Below are positions 27,026-36,769 of a stretch of DNA of 64,000 nucleotides, piece by piece (positions within the stretch are counted from its first letter, which is position 1; the number at the start of each line of letters is the position of its first letter). The stretch spans positions 124,001 through 188,000 of the forward strand of contig NZ_PJAQ01000032.1 of the NCBI RefSeq assembly GCF_002836775.1. The letters run 5' to 3'. The position numbers were made by a program, and so were the translations under genes. The notes under the pieces were generated by a model. It was not told the origin of the DNA. It did not search any database and saw only the letters and a list, made by a program, of their open reading frames with translations. Origin of the DNA: Colwellia sp. 12G3 (GTDB lineage: Bacteria; Pseudomonadota; Gammaproteobacteria; Enterobacterales; Alteromonadaceae).

Positions 27026-27158
27026 GATTGCATTATTTGACGGTCTATTTTAATTCGCTTTGGAACCAATAAGTCTTTACTCAAAAAAAATATTGTTTTA
27101 GCTCATCATTTTCCGATTCATTTACTGCTTTTACTCGTTTCCCAGTATTATTTAGGTA

Positions 27159-27164
27159 TATAAT
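27159..27164 (+). promoter_or_regulatory. Candidate -10 box of the tat operon
   Basis: A perfect TATAAT about 72 bp before tatA. A TCGTTT 18 bp upstream is a weak -35, so only the -10 is well supported. Confidence 0.35.
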
Positions 27165-27235
27165 GTTTGCACTAAAGGCATGCACTAGCACATAGGTTAG
27201 ACATGTGAGTATTAAATAGCAGGAGTTAAATTATT

Positions 27236-27493
27236 ATGGGTGGAATCGGAATTTGGCAACTAGTCATTGTTGCAGTGATTGTGGTGTTATTATTTGGTAC
27301 TAAAAAACTACGTAATTTGGGTGGTGACTTAGGCTCAGCTGTAAAAGGTTTTAAAAGTGCTATAGGTGAAGAAAAAGAGCAAAAAAATAATGCAGAAAAA
27401 ACATCGGATACTTTAGCGGACAACTCAACAACTGCTTCAGAAAATATGAGTAAAACAACTGAAAGTAAGACTAAAGACACTGATCAGGCCTAA
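27236..27493 (+). CDS. tatA: Sec-independent (Tat) translocase subunit TatA
   Basis: An 85-residue protein with one N-terminal membrane helix (about 3-21), the FG hinge (LLFGTKKL), an amphipathic helix ([13 protein letters not shown]) and a polar tail rich in Lys, Thr and Asp. It forms the Tat pore that exports folded proteins. An AGGAG ribosome binding site lies 10 bp upstream. First gene of tatABC; tatB begins 3 bp after its stop. Confidence 0.95.
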   Translation: MGGIGIWQLVIVAVIVVLLFGTKKLRNLGGDLGSAVKGFKSAIGEEKEQKNNAEKTSDTLADNSTTASENMSKTTESKTKDTDQA

Positions 27494-27496
27494 TTG

Positions 27497-27952
27497 ATGT
27501 TTGATATTGGCTTTTGGGAATTAATCCTTATTGCAATTATGGGTCTAGTTATTTTAGGCCCTGAGCGATTACCTATAGCAATCCGAACTATTCGTGGTTG
27601 GATATCTGGCGCTCGAAAATTTAGTGATACGGTCAAGTCTGAGCTTACAGAAGAATTACGCATACATGAATTACATGCTAATTTAAAAAAAGCAGAAGAA
27701 AGCAATTTGCAAAACTTAAGTCCTGAGGTTGCTGAATCCTTGAAAACCTTGCAAGAAGCAGCCGCTTCTGTCACCGAACCGTTCAAAAAAGTGGATAGGG
27801 GACCATTAGACTCAATGATTTCATCTTCATTAGCCTCAGCTCCGAAAGTTATTGCTGAATCTGAGCTAACTGTTGAGGCAGATGACTCTAAGATATTAAA
27901 CGAAGTAACAGCTAAATCAGTTCATCAAAAAAGTGATAAACTTCATCCATGA
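27497..27952 (+). CDS. tatB: Tat translocase subunit TatB
   Basis: About 151 residues from ATG 27497 (a TTG three bases earlier is possible). An N-terminal membrane helix [20 protein letters not shown] with Glu8, then the GPERLP motif at the helix end and an amphipathic, charged tail identify TatB, which with TatC recognises twin-arginine signal peptides. Its TGA stop overlaps the ATG of tatC (ATGA), indicating coupling. Confidence 0.95.
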   Translation: MFDIGFWELILIAIMGLVILGPERLPIAIRTIRGWISGARKFSDTVKSELTEELRIHELHANLKKAEESNLQNLSPEVAESLKTLQEAAASVTEPFKKVDRGPLDSMISSSLASAPKVIAESELTVEADDSKILNEVTAKSVHQKSDKLHP

Positions 27953-28725
27953 ATACTCCTCCTGCCCAAGCAGCAAGCCTTTTTGATCACCTTTTAGAGT
28001 TACGTAACCGTTTATTACGCGCAATTTTAGCGGTGTTAATTGTCTTTTGTTGCCTAGTTTATTTTGCACAAGATATTTATCAATTTGTCGCACAACCATT
28101 GTTATCTGCGATGCCAGAAGGGTCACAAATGATAGCGACCGATGTCGCCTCGCCATTTTTTGCTCCTTTTAAGTTAACTTTAGTTATTTCATTATTTGTC
28201 GCTATGCCATTTGTGTTATATCAAATCTGGTCATTCGTAGCGCCAGGCTTATACAAGAGTGAAAAGCGTTTGGTTGCCCCGTTAATGTTTGGCTCTACCT
28301 TACTATTTTATAGTGGTATTGCTTTTGCTTACTTTCTTGTTTTTCCGGTGGTATTTGCCTTTTTTACTTCAGTAGCACCGGAAGGTGTTGTGATTGCGAC
28401 TGATATCAGTAGTTATCTAGATTTCATATTAAAACTATTTTTTGCCTTTGGTGCAGCATTTGAAATCCCTATTGCGATTATTTTAATGTGTTGGACAGGC
28501 ATTACAACACCAGACAGCTTAAGAGAAAAGCGAGCTTATGTTGTTGTAGGTGCATTCGTTATCGGAATGTTGTTAACACCGCCAGATATAATTTCGCAAA
28601 CAATGCTTGCTGTACCAATGCTACTTTTGTTTGAAGTAGGTATTATTATTGCTTCGTTTTATCATAAAGAAGATGAAGACGAGTCAATTAATGTAAAGGA
28701 AAATGAAAATGAAAATGAAAAGTAG
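27949..28725 (+). CDS. tatC: Tat translocase subunit TatC
   Basis: A 258-residue inner-membrane protein with six predicted membrane helices and family motifs: [15 protein letters not shown] at the N-terminus, [13 protein letters not shown] in the first loop and FGAAFEIPI. It is the twin-arginine signal receptor. The C-terminal tail is very rich in Glu, Asp and Asn. The downstream gene begins inside its last codons. Confidence 0.96.
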   Translation: MNTPPAQAASLFDHLLELRNRLLRAILAVLIVFCCLVYFAQDIYQFVAQPLLSAMPEGSQMIATDVASPFFAPFKLTLVISLFVAMPFVLYQIWSFVAPGLYKSEKRLVAPLMFGSTLLFYSGIAFAYFLVFPVVFAFFTSVAPEGVVIATDISSYLDFILKLFFAFGAAFEIPIAIILMCWTGITTPDSLREKRAYVVVGAFVIGMLLTPPDIISQTMLAVPMLLLFEVGIIIASFYHKEDEDESINVKENENENEK

Positions 28726-29206
28726 AACTAAACTTGCTTGTTACGCTGTAGTTTCGAGCTTATTGATTTCACAATCTGTGCTAGCTAAAGAAACTGAGCT
28801 CGCTGATAAATTACAAATTTGTGGGGAAATCAGTTTAGATACAGCAAGACTTTCTTGCTTTGATCAGTTGATAAAGAAACAAAGTGCTACAATAGTCGAA
28901 GCAGAGACAACTGAATTTTCAGCTGCACAAGTTGATGATTTTTCAAAAGACCATATCAAAAAAACAGCTGAAGAAAAAACGAATGAACTTTTAAGTATAT
29001 CGTTGACTATCAGTAAACTAGAAATGACAACCCGAGGCCAATGGATAATTACCTTCAACAACGGTCAAAAGTGGCAACAAAAAGACGCGACTAAATTGAG
29101 ATTAAAACAAGGTGATCAAGTAACTCTTACCAAGGGAGCGCTTAGCTCCGTATTTTTGCAAAAAGAAAATACCAATAAACGCATTAAAGTTAAAAGGCTT
29201 AAATAG
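28709..29206 (+). CDS. Exported protein of unknown function between tatC and tatD
   Basis: About 165 residues. Three in-frame ATG codons occur within 12 bp; ATG 28709 sits 8 bp after AAAGGA and is preferred. A signal peptide ends near SQSVLA. The mature part begins with a short Cys-containing segment ([19 protein letters not shown]) like that of several small exported proteins that carry a C-x(10-14)-C-[FY]-D motif, and ends with a basic beta-rich stretch ([19 protein letters not shown]). It overlaps tatC by 17 bp and so is part of the tat transcript. I do not recognise a function. Confidence 0.7.
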   Translation: MKMKSRTKLACYAVVSSLLISQSVLAKETELADKLQICGEISLDTARLSCFDQLIKKQSATIVEAETTEFSAAQVDDFSKDHIKKTAEEKTNELLSISLTISKLEMTTRGQWIITFNNGQKWQQKDATKLRLKQGDQVTLTKGALSSVFLQKENTNKRIKVKRLK

Positions 29207-29247
29207 AGCGAGATTACTTTGAATAACAATGTATAGAAGGTAAGGCC

Positions 29248-30048
29248 TTGATAGATATTGGCGTCAATTTAACCAATAAGCGATTTGATAAAGATCGTGA
29301 AGATATTATTCACCGTGCACAAATGGCTAATCTTAGTGCTTTATTAATTACCGGCACTAGTGTTATAGAAAGCCAAAAAGCATTCGAATTGTGCCAACAA
29401 TACCAAGGACATTTTCCTGGATTTTTATATAGCACTGCAGGTGTTCATCCTCATGATGCCGATCATGTCAGTGCAGACTATCTAGAGCAACTCAAACAAC
29501 TAGCACAACATGACCAAGTTAAAGCCATAGGTGAGTGTGGTTTAGATTTTAATCGAAATTTTTCAGCCCCAATCCAGCAACAACAAGTATTTAGTGAACA
29601 AGTCGCTTTAGCGGCTGAATTAACAATGCCGTTATTTCTCCATCAACGCGATGCCTTTGAGCCTTGGTTTGCTACTTTAAGGCCTTATCTGGACAAAGTT
29701 CCGGCGATGGTTGCACATTGTTTTACTGGCTCAAAAGCTGAACTCACTCAATGCATAGCTGCGGATATGTATATAGGCATAACGGGTTGGCTATGTGATG
29801 AACGTAGAGGTCAGAGCTTACGGGATATTGTGAGTTCAATTCCTTTAAATCGATTACTGATTGAGACGGATGCTCCTTACTTAACCCCCCGAACGATTCG
29901 ACCAAAACCTAAAAGTAGCCGAAATGAACCAAGTTATTTACCCTTTATCGTCAAAGAAATTGCTATTATTACAGGTCTTGACCAAGAGGAGATAGCTTGG
30001 CAAACTAGTGGCAATGCCGAAAAGGTGTTTAACTTTCCATCAAAGTAA
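29248..30048 (+). CDS. tatD: TatD family metal-dependent DNase
   Basis: A 266-residue TIM-barrel hydrolase. The start IDIGVNLTNKRFDKDREDI matches E. coli TatD closely; GVHPHDAD, GECGLDFNR, FLHQRDAF, VAHCFTG and LIETDAPYLTPR supply the metal ligands. The enzyme is a cytoplasmic 3'-5' exonuclease linked to DNA repair and not a translocase part. It starts with TTG, preceded by GAAGG at good spacing. It follows the tat genes as in E. coli. Confidence 0.93.
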   Translation: MIDIGVNLTNKRFDKDREDIIHRAQMANLSALLITGTSVIESQKAFELCQQYQGHFPGFLYSTAGVHPHDADHVSADYLEQLKQLAQHDQVKAIGECGLDFNRNFSAPIQQQQVFSEQVALAAELTMPLFLHQRDAFEPWFATLRPYLDKVPAMVAHCFTGSKAELTQCIAADMYIGITGWLCDERRGQSLRDIVSSIPLNRLLIETDAPYLTPRTIRPKPKSSRNEPSYLPFIVKEIAIITGLDQEEIAWQTSGNAEKVFNFPSK

Positions 30049-30060
30049 GAAATTTCATAA

Positions 30061-30942
30061 ATGAAATCATTGGTTGTAGTAAAAATTGCAGGTTTTACCT
30101 CTTTGTTGGTGACATACTCCCCTGCAAGTAAAGCTATGACTGAACAGAGCGCCGAGCACCTATGTTTGGGGATGGGGATTTTCTTAGGCTGTTTACTTAC
30201 GCTATTGTTATGTTTGTATTTAAATCGACATTATCGAAGAAAATATCAGAAACTGTTGCGCCAGCTTGAATTGGCAAAAAGCAATGCTCAATTAGCTGAA
30301 CAAACATTGAATACTTTGGCTAAAGAGCAACAAGATAGTCAAGATTTTCTAGAGGAAAGAGTACAAGAGCGTACTTTAGAGCTAAATATAGCCTTACAGG
30401 AATTAGAAAGTGCTAATCAAGAGCTTGAACGAAAAAATGTCCTTGATGAACTGACGGGGTTACATAACCGCCGCTTTTACGATCAGAAAATACTAGCCGA
30501 ATATCGTCGTAGTCGCCGTAATCTTACCTCGCTAAGTTTAGTGTTAATTGATATTGACCATTTTAAATCAGTTAATGACAATCATGGTCACTTAGCGGGT
30601 GACCAGTGTTTAATTTGGCTAGCTCAATACATCAAACAAAGTTTGAAGCGAAGTGCAGATAAGGCATTTCGCTACGGTGGTGAAGAGTTTTGTTTAATAT
30701 TACCTAATACTGATGCCGAAGGCGCATTACTAGTTGCAGAGCAATTACGCACCCTAGTAAGTGAGCAAGTTTTTAAATTTCAAGAGGTTGAAGTTTCACT
30801 GACCATTAGTTGTGGTATCTGTACTTATCACCAACAAGTTGATATTGGCCCCGAGCAAATATTTTCTGGGGCTGACAAAGCTTTATATCAGGCTAAGCAC
30901 AATGGGCGAAATCAAACACAACAATATACTTTTATTGATTAG
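30061..30942 (+). CDS. Membrane-anchored diguanylate cyclase (GGDEF)
   Basis: A 293-residue protein that would make cyclic di-GMP. Hydrophobic segments at about 5-22 and 36-54 anchor it, a coiled coil follows (about 60-128), and the GGDEF domain spans about 129-290 with the active site GGEEF (206-210). An RSAD motif (197-200) sits five residues before GGEEF, which is the product-inhibition I-site pattern RxxD. No sensory domain is apparent beyond the short periplasmic stretch. It lies 12 bp after tatD. Confidence 0.9.
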   Translation: MKSLVVVKIAGFTSLLVTYSPASKAMTEQSAEHLCLGMGIFLGCLLTLLLCLYLNRHYRRKYQKLLRQLELAKSNAQLAEQTLNTLAKEQQDSQDFLEERVQERTLELNIALQELESANQELERKNVLDELTGLHNRRFYDQKILAEYRRSRRNLTSLSLVLIDIDHFKSVNDNHGHLAGDQCLIWLAQYIKQSLKRSADKAFRYGGEEFCLILPNTDAEGALLVAEQLRTLVSEQVFKFQEVEVSLTISCGICTYHQQVDIGPEQIFSGADKALYQAKHNGRNQTQQYTFID

Positions 30943-32019
<1,077 letters not shown>

Positions 32020-32042
32020 TTTTTCACTGATTGAATTAATGT

Positions 32043-32067
32043 AAATGCGACTTAGGTCGCATTTTTT
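32043..32067 (+). terminator. Terminator after hemB
   Basis: A 9-bp stem (AAATGCGAC / GTCGCATTT) with a TTAG loop and trailing T residues. Confidence 0.85.
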
Positions 32068-32081
32068 ATGGGCTAAAATTA

Positions 32082-32738
32082 TTATAACTTCTTAGTTATG
32101 AGTACTTTCTGACATGATGGCCTGGTCATCAAATCAGCCAAGTATTGCGCTACTTTAGGAAAGTCAGTGAGTAGATTAAAACCAGCGGGTAAGCAGGAAA
32201 TGTAATGTAACATAGGCGCTAATAGTGCATCTGCAATAGTGAAATGTTGAGAAGATAAAGCCGTATCTTCATTTAGCATTTTTTCAATGATAGCAATTGT
32301 GGCAGCAGCTTTGGGCTGTACTTCTTTAACTACATCAAAGCGAATACTGTTATTTTCTCCCTTGGGGAAAGAAAATTCAAGCAAATATTCTCGTACTAAT
32401 ACCTTATCAATATCAATTGAAATAAGCGCACAAAGTGCATCGTGTTTTGCATAATCCTGACTATTACTTGGCTGTAACTGTTTATCGGTATCAAGGTAAC
32501 GACAAATGCTAGCAGTTTCTGCTAGAGCTAGTTCAGCGTGTGTTTTACTTTCAAGTAAAACGGGGATTTTACCAAAAGGATGCCAGTTGAGGTGTTGTTC
32601 ACCTTTAAAGGTAATTTCACTGCCATTTACTTCAAAACCAACAGTATAAGCTATCTGTTTTTCTTCGCATACCAACATAACAGTACGAACAAAATTTGAA
32701 AAGCTTGGTCCGTAAATGTGTACAGGTGTTGTTGTCAT
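32082..32738 (-). CDS. Glutathione S-transferase family protein
   Basis: A 218-residue cytoplasmic protein with an N-terminal thioredoxin-like GST domain (about 4-85; GKIPVLLE and the ETASICRYLD glutathione-binding segment) and a C-terminal helical domain (about 95-210; FTIADALLAPML). The substrate is unknown; detoxification of electrophiles is typical. An AAGAGAAA ribosome binding site precedes the ATG. It is divergent from a TetR regulator, and a perfect palindrome overlaps its probable -35 box, so repression by that regulator is likely. Confidence 0.88.
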   Translation of the reverse strand: MTTTPVHIYGPSFSNFVRTVMLVCEEKQIAYTVGFEVNGSEITFKGEQHLNWHPFGKIPVLLESKTHAELALAETASICRYLDTDKQLQPSNSQDYAKHDALCALISIDIDKVLVREYLLEFSFPKGENNSIRFDVVKEVQPKAAATIAIIEKMLNEDTALSSQHFTIADALLAPMLHYISCLPAGFNLLTDFPKVAQYLADLMTRPSCQKVLITKKL

Positions 32739-32772
32739 ATATTTCTCTTATATAAATAAAGTTATTAATAAT

Positions 32773-32810
32773 AATCTAGCCTTATTGTAAATATGTTCAA
32801 GAACATATTT
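32773..32810 (-). promoter_or_regulatory. GST promoter with overlapping TetR-type operator
   Basis: A perfect palindrome AAATATGTTC-AA-GAACATATTT occupies 32789-32810. On the minus strand TTGAAC (32800-32795) and TAGATT (32778-32773), 16 bp apart, make a candidate sigma-70 promoter for the GST gene whose -35 box lies within the palindrome. Confidence 0.6.
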
Positions 32811-32862
32811 TGGAAATATGAAATACTGTTTGGATGATTTAGCTGAGAAGTGGTATTTAATA

Positions 32863-33432
32863 ATGGCGTGGCAAGAAACTCATAAAGAAAAATCCAAGAA
32901 TAGAATATTAACAAGTGCCGCGATGTTGTTTACTCACCATGGTTTTGAAAAAATATCGATAGATCAAGTAATGAAAAATGCAGAACTCACCAGGGGCGCA
33001 TTCTATAGCCACTTTAGTTCTAAAAGCGACTTATACGCGCAAGCAATAAGTAAAGCAGGAACAGAGGCTTATAAACGTAAACCAGTTAACTGTCCGCTGA
33101 ATATGAAAGACTTTGCTAAATATTATTTAAGTAAAGAACATAGAGATAATAATTATCAGCAGCCTTGTCCATTAGCTTTTTTAGTCTCTGACATTAATCA
33201 GCAAGATGACCAAGTTAAAGAGACTTATACTAAGACTCTTAGATCTTTTATAGACCAAGCTCAATCATTAACCGTGAGTCGAGAAAAAGCCCTGCAAAGC
33301 GCGGTATTGATGATTGGTGGTTTGGCCTTGTCTAGGGCGTTAGATGATGAAAAATTCAGTGATGAGCTCTTGGCTGCTTGCAAACTAGGTGTTAATTCAT
33401 TATCAAATGAAGAGGACCGTGATGTCAGCTGA
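32863..33432 (+). CDS. TetR/AcrR family transcriptional regulator
   Basis: About 189 residues from ATG 32863, chosen because MAWQETHKEKSKNRIL is the usual N-terminus of this subgroup; an in-frame ATG 45 bp upstream would add residues unlike the family. The N-terminal helix-turn-helix (about 12-58) includes ISIDQVMKNAELTRGAFYSHFSSKSDL. The C-terminal ligand domain is of unknown specificity. It is divergent from a GST gene and probably binds the palindrome between them. The downstream gene overlaps its end. Confidence 0.85.
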   Translation: MAWQETHKEKSKNRILTSAAMLFTHHGFEKISIDQVMKNAELTRGAFYSHFSSKSDLYAQAISKAGTEAYKRKPVNCPLNMKDFAKYYLSKEHRDNNYQQPCPLAFLVSDINQQDDQVKETYTKTLRSFIDQAQSLTVSREKALQSAVLMIGGLALSRALDDEKFSDELLAACKLGVNSLSNEEDRDVS

Positions 33433-33712
33433 ACTAAGTATACTACTGCTGAACGCAGTGATTATTGTCATTGCCTATGTCTCGGTGTATCCCAAACTAG
33501 CGGGTAAAAACATCAACAAAGTAGCACTATTCGACTTTGTAGCTTCAGGCTTAGCCATTTTCATAGTGGCAAATAAATATTGGGGTACAGCGATTCATTT
33601 TGACTTTTTAATGTTCGAGCTAAACTGGTTTTGGTTTACCTTACTTAGTTATAGTATTCTTGAAATACCGGTAGCAATTTGGTATTTCAGGACAACATTA
33701 AATAAAAGGTAA
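33422..33712 (+). CDS. Small membrane protein of unknown function
   Basis: About 96 residues from ATG 33422, which has AGAGGA 6 bp upstream; this overlaps the end of the TetR gene by 11 bp. Three hydrophobic segments (about 4-20, 30-46 and 58-85) indicate an inner-membrane protein. I do not recognise the family. The overlap suggests co-expression with the regulator and perhaps a related role in stress or efflux, which is only inference. Confidence 0.7.
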   Translation: MSAELSILLLNAVIIVIAYVSVYPKLAGKNINKVALFDFVASGLAIFIVANKYWGTAIHFDFLMFELNWFWFTLLSYSILEIPVAIWYFRTTLNKR

Positions 33713-33749
33713 GTAAGGTTGAAGAGTTAACAAGTGTATGAAAATATAG

Positions 33750-34718
33750 TTAGATGATTTTAGCGTCAGGGACTAATTCGTAAAGTAAACCTTCACGAAG
33801 TGCTCCACTTGAGAGGCATAACTTTTCAATATGTAGACATTCAAACAAAGCAATTAAAATACATAAACCGCTGGCTAATACCGCTTTGCGATCCGCCCTT
33901 AGTCCAGCTATTTCTATATTATCAATAGTCTTACAATGGACTAACGTTTGCTTGATTTCATTAAGAAAATCTAAGGTAATGATAGGTGGTTTTTGGCGTT
34001 GCTTAAGTATCTCTATCATGGCTTGCATGGTACCAGAGCTACCAACAGCAGATTGCCAACCAAGTTGAATAAAGTCTTCTTTCACGGTGCTTATAACACT
34101 CACGGCATTAGCAATACATTGAATAAAGCTTTCTTTTTTTAATAGGCCATCAGAAAAATATTTACTCATAAAACTAACACAACCGATATCTAAACTGACC
34201 ACTTTTTTCGGTGTACAGGCTAAACCAACAATAATCTCGGTACTAGCACCACCGATATCAAGCACTAATTGCTTAGTATTAGTGATAGGTGAAGTGTGGA
34301 CTACTCCGCAATAAATCGTTCTTGCTTCTTGCTCGCCACTCAATAATTTTATCTTCTTCGGTAAAATTTTTTTGGCGGCGTCAAAAAACACCTGATTATT
34401 ATTCGCAATGCGTAATGCTGCTGTTGCGACAATGAGAATATTATTTACAGGGATACTATCAAGGTATAAAGAGAAGTTTTTAAGACAATTTAGACCACGT
34501 ATTATCGCGTCATCGGTAAGCAAGTTGTTATTATCTAATCCCGCAGCTAAGCGGACTTTTTGCTTAACCTTATTCACGGTTTTTATAGATTTACCGGTTG
34601 GGGAGGTAACTAGTTGGGTAATAAGAAGGTGGAAGCTATTTGAGCCCAAATCGACCACAGCATAATGACTATCATCATACTGTGGTATTGCTTGATTTTG
34701 GCTCGCTAGATCAGTCAA
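33750..34718 (-). CDS. gppA: Ppx/GppA-family phosphatase (short form)
   Basis: A 322-residue member of the exopolyphosphatase / guanosine pentaphosphatase family. The ASKHA fold is shown by VVDLGSNSFHLLIT (near 23), GEQEARTIYCGV and LVLDIGGASTEIIVG. It lacks the C-terminal HD-like domain of the roughly 500-residue E. coli Ppx and GppA, so its substrate preference (polyphosphate or pppGpp) is uncertain. Its position directly after rhlB matches gppA of E. coli, on which the symbol rests. It reads on the minus strand 29 bp after rhlB. Confidence 0.85.
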   Translation of the reverse strand: MTDLASQNQAIPQYDDSHYAVVDLGSNSFHLLITQLVTSPTGKSIKTVNKVKQKVRLAAGLDNNNLLTDDAIIRGLNCLKNFSLYLDSIPVNNILIVATAALRIANNNQVFFDAAKKILPKKIKLLSGEQEARTIYCGVVHTSPITNTKQLVLDIGGASTEIIVGLACTPKKVVSLDIGCVSFMSKYFSDGLLKKESFIQCIANAVSVISTVKEDFIQLGWQSAVGSSGTMQAMIEILKQRQKPPIITLDFLNEIKQTLVHCKTIDNIEIAGLRADRKAVLASGLCILIALFECLHIEKLCLSSGALREGLLYELVPDAKII

Positions 34719-34747
34719 TGTGCTCTATATCCAAGATAGTTAACTAA

Positions 34748-36034
34748 TTAACTACGATTTCCACTATGGCTATTGCCACTGCGGTTGTTCGGTCTTGTGT
34801 TAGAACGACCACCTTGTCTGTTACCGGTAGGTCTAGGACGGCGTTGACGAGGTTTAGGTCTTGGTAAGTCAGTCAATAACGCATCATGATCATACTTGGT
34901 TACTGGTAACTCATGCTCAATATAAGCTTCAATTTCTGGTAAATTAAAAACGTATTGTTCACACGCTAAACTAATTGCATGACCTGTTTCACCAGCACGA
35001 CCTGTACGGCCTATACGGTGAACATAATCTTGGCAATCATCAGGTAAATCATAGTTAAAAACATGCGTTACACTAGGAATATGTAAACCACGTGCAGCAA
35101 CATCGGTTGCTACTAGGATGTCTACCGTACCTTCAGTAAATTGCTCTAATATTTTTAATCGTTTCTTCTGTGGTACATCACCAGTTAACAAACCAACACG
35201 AATGTTATCTGCATGTAAATGGTCAAAAACTTTTTCACAAACATGTTTAGTATTAGCAAATACAATGGCTTTTTCTGGCCAATCTTCTTCAATTAACGTT
35301 TGTAGTAAAGTCATTTTATCTTCGTTAGATGGATAAAATAGTTCTTCACTGATGCGAATATTTGTTTTTTGCCCTGGTGCTACTTCTACGCTGGTAGGGT
35401 CGTTCATATGGTCAAAGGCTAGCTCTTTAACACGGAAAGATAAGGTTGCCGAGAACAGCATACTTAAACGTTCTGTTGCAGGAGGCATTTTATCAAACAT
35501 ATAACGAATATCTTTAATAAAGCCTAAATCAAACATTCTGTCAGCTTCGTCAAGTACAATAACTTCGATATTTTTGAGGTTGTAAATACCCTGCTTCATG
35601 TAGTCAATTAAACGACCACAAGTACCAATAAGAATATCAACACCAGCTTCAAGTTCTAAGCGTTGACTTTCATAACCCTCGCCCCCATATACTACTCCAA
35701 GGCGTAATCCGGTACTTGCTGCCATCTCTTTAGCATCACGGTGAATTTGTATTGCTAATTCACGTGTAGGAGCCATGATCAAGGCGCGTGGTTGATTATG
35801 TGTAGGCGCTTCTTTTTGAAGCAAATGATGGAACGTAGCAGCTAAAAAGGCAATAGTCTTACCTTCACCTGTTTGTGCTTGGCCAGCTATATCAGTGCCT
35901 TGCAAAAGAACGGGTAAAGATTTCGCCTGAATAGACGTACAATAGTCGAAGCCCATGGCTTCTAGTCCGGTAACGACTTGCGGAGCAAGATTTAGGTCAG
36001 CGAATTTAGTTTCTGTTAAGTGTGTTTTTTTCAT
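34748..36034 (-). CDS. rhlB: ATP-dependent RNA helicase RhlB
   Basis: A 428-residue DEAD-box helicase of the RNA degradosome. The start [15 protein letters not shown] matches RhlB. Motifs in order are the Q motif ([12 protein letters not shown]), motif [10 protein letters not shown] (Glu in place of the usual Thr), DEAD (VLDEADRMF), SAT (FSATLS) and [12 protein letters not shown]-terminal tail of about 40 residues is rich in Arg, Pro, Asn and Gly and probably binds RNA. It is divergent from trxA, as in E. coli. Confidence 0.95.
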   Translation of the reverse strand: MKKTHLTETKFADLNLAPQVVTGLEAMGFDYCTSIQAKSLPVLLQGTDIAGQAQTGEGKTIAFLAATFHHLLQKEAPTHNQPRALIMAPTRELAIQIHRDAKEMAASTGLRLGVVYGGEGYESQRLELEAGVDILIGTCGRLIDYMKQGIYNLKNIEVIVLDEADRMFDLGFIKDIRYMFDKMPPATERLSMLFSATLSFRVKELAFDHMNDPTSVEVAPGQKTNIRISEELFYPSNEDKMTLLQTLIEEDWPEKAIVFANTKHVCEKVFDHLHADNIRVGLLTGDVPQKKRLKILEQFTEGTVDILVATDVAARGLHIPSVTHVFNYDLPDDCQDYVHRIGRTGRAGETGHAISLACEQYVFNLPEIEAYIEHELPVTKYDHDALLTDLPRPKPRQRRPRPTGNRQGGRSNTRPNNRSGNSHSGNRS

Positions 36035-36198
36035 GGCGCTAGCTTAACAGTTTTGTTAGCAAAATAGTTGCTTAATAATTAATTAATTAATTATAGCGAC
36101 TTAAATAATACGAATGTTACATAAACAGTATTGGAAAAGCAGTGAATCACGGTATAATTACCGCAAAGGCGTTTTCGCCACAACCAACGGAGAATATG

Positions 36199-36525
36199 AT
36201 GAGTGATAAAATTGTTCAGCTAACTGATGATAGTTTTGAAGCAGATGTCTTAAAAGCATCAGGTTTAGTATTAGTTGATTTTTGGGCTGAATGGTGTGGT
36301 CCATGTAAAATGATTGCCCCTGTACTTGATGATATCGCTACAGAATACGATGGCAAAGTAACTGTTGGTAAATTAAACATCGACCAAAACTCAGTAACAC
36401 CACCTAAATACGGTGTACGTGGTATTCCAACATTATTACTTTTTAAAGATGGTGAAATTGCTGACACTAAAGTGGGCGCACTATCGAAAACTCAATTGAA
36501 AGAGTTTTTAGATAAAAATTTGTAA
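36199..36525 (+). CDS. trxA: Thioredoxin 1
   Basis: A 108-residue cytoplasmic disulfide reductase with the active site WCGPC (Cys33, Cys36) and cis-proline segment GIPTLLLF. The start [13 protein letters not shown] aligns with E. coli thioredoxin and has GGAG at 6 bp; longer in-frame starts at 36142 and 36196 are less likely. It lies between rhlB and rho as in enteric bacteria. A terminator separates it from rho. Confidence 0.96.
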   Translation: MSDKIVQLTDDSFEADVLKASGLVLVDFWAEWCGPCKMIAPVLDDIATEYDGKVTVGKLNIDQNSVTPPKYGVRGIPTLLLFKDGEIADTKVGALSKTQLKEFLDKNL

Positions 36526-36536
36526 GTTGTAAAATA

Positions 36537-36574
36537 AAAGCCTGATAACTAATACCTAAGTTACCAGGCTTTTT
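36537..36574 (+). terminator. Terminator after trxA
   Basis: AAAAGCCTG and CAGGCTTTTT pair across a loop of about 20 bases that can itself pair partly (TAACT / AGTTA). A T run follows. Confidence 0.7.
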
Positions 36575-36689
36575 GTTTTTAACAGCGTAAATATCTTCTT
36601 ACATTTTTATTCTACCTTTACCTAATCAAGTTTTAGTGCTAAATTTACCCCCTGAGTACAAAATAACATCGCTTTATCTCTATCCTTAT

Positions 36690-36769
36690 TATAATAAAAA
36701 ACATTGAAAACACACTAGTGTCGGCAATCCCCAAGGCACCATCACTTAAAATAGTTTAAGAAACCCCCT
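36690..36769 (+). promoter_or_regulatory. rho leader with candidate -10 box
   Basis: A perfect TATAAT (36690-36695) without a good -35 lies 75 bp before the rho ATG. The leader after it is rich in A and C and poor in G (for example CAATCCCCAAGGCACCATC and AAACCCCCT before the ATG), as expected for a Rho-binding site used in autoregulation. No clear purine-rich ribosome binding site is seen. Confidence 0.4.

Noticed and set aside
29248-30048. TatD as part of the Tat translocase
   Set aside because: The family is a metal-dependent nuclease; clustering with tat genes is known not to imply a role in transport.
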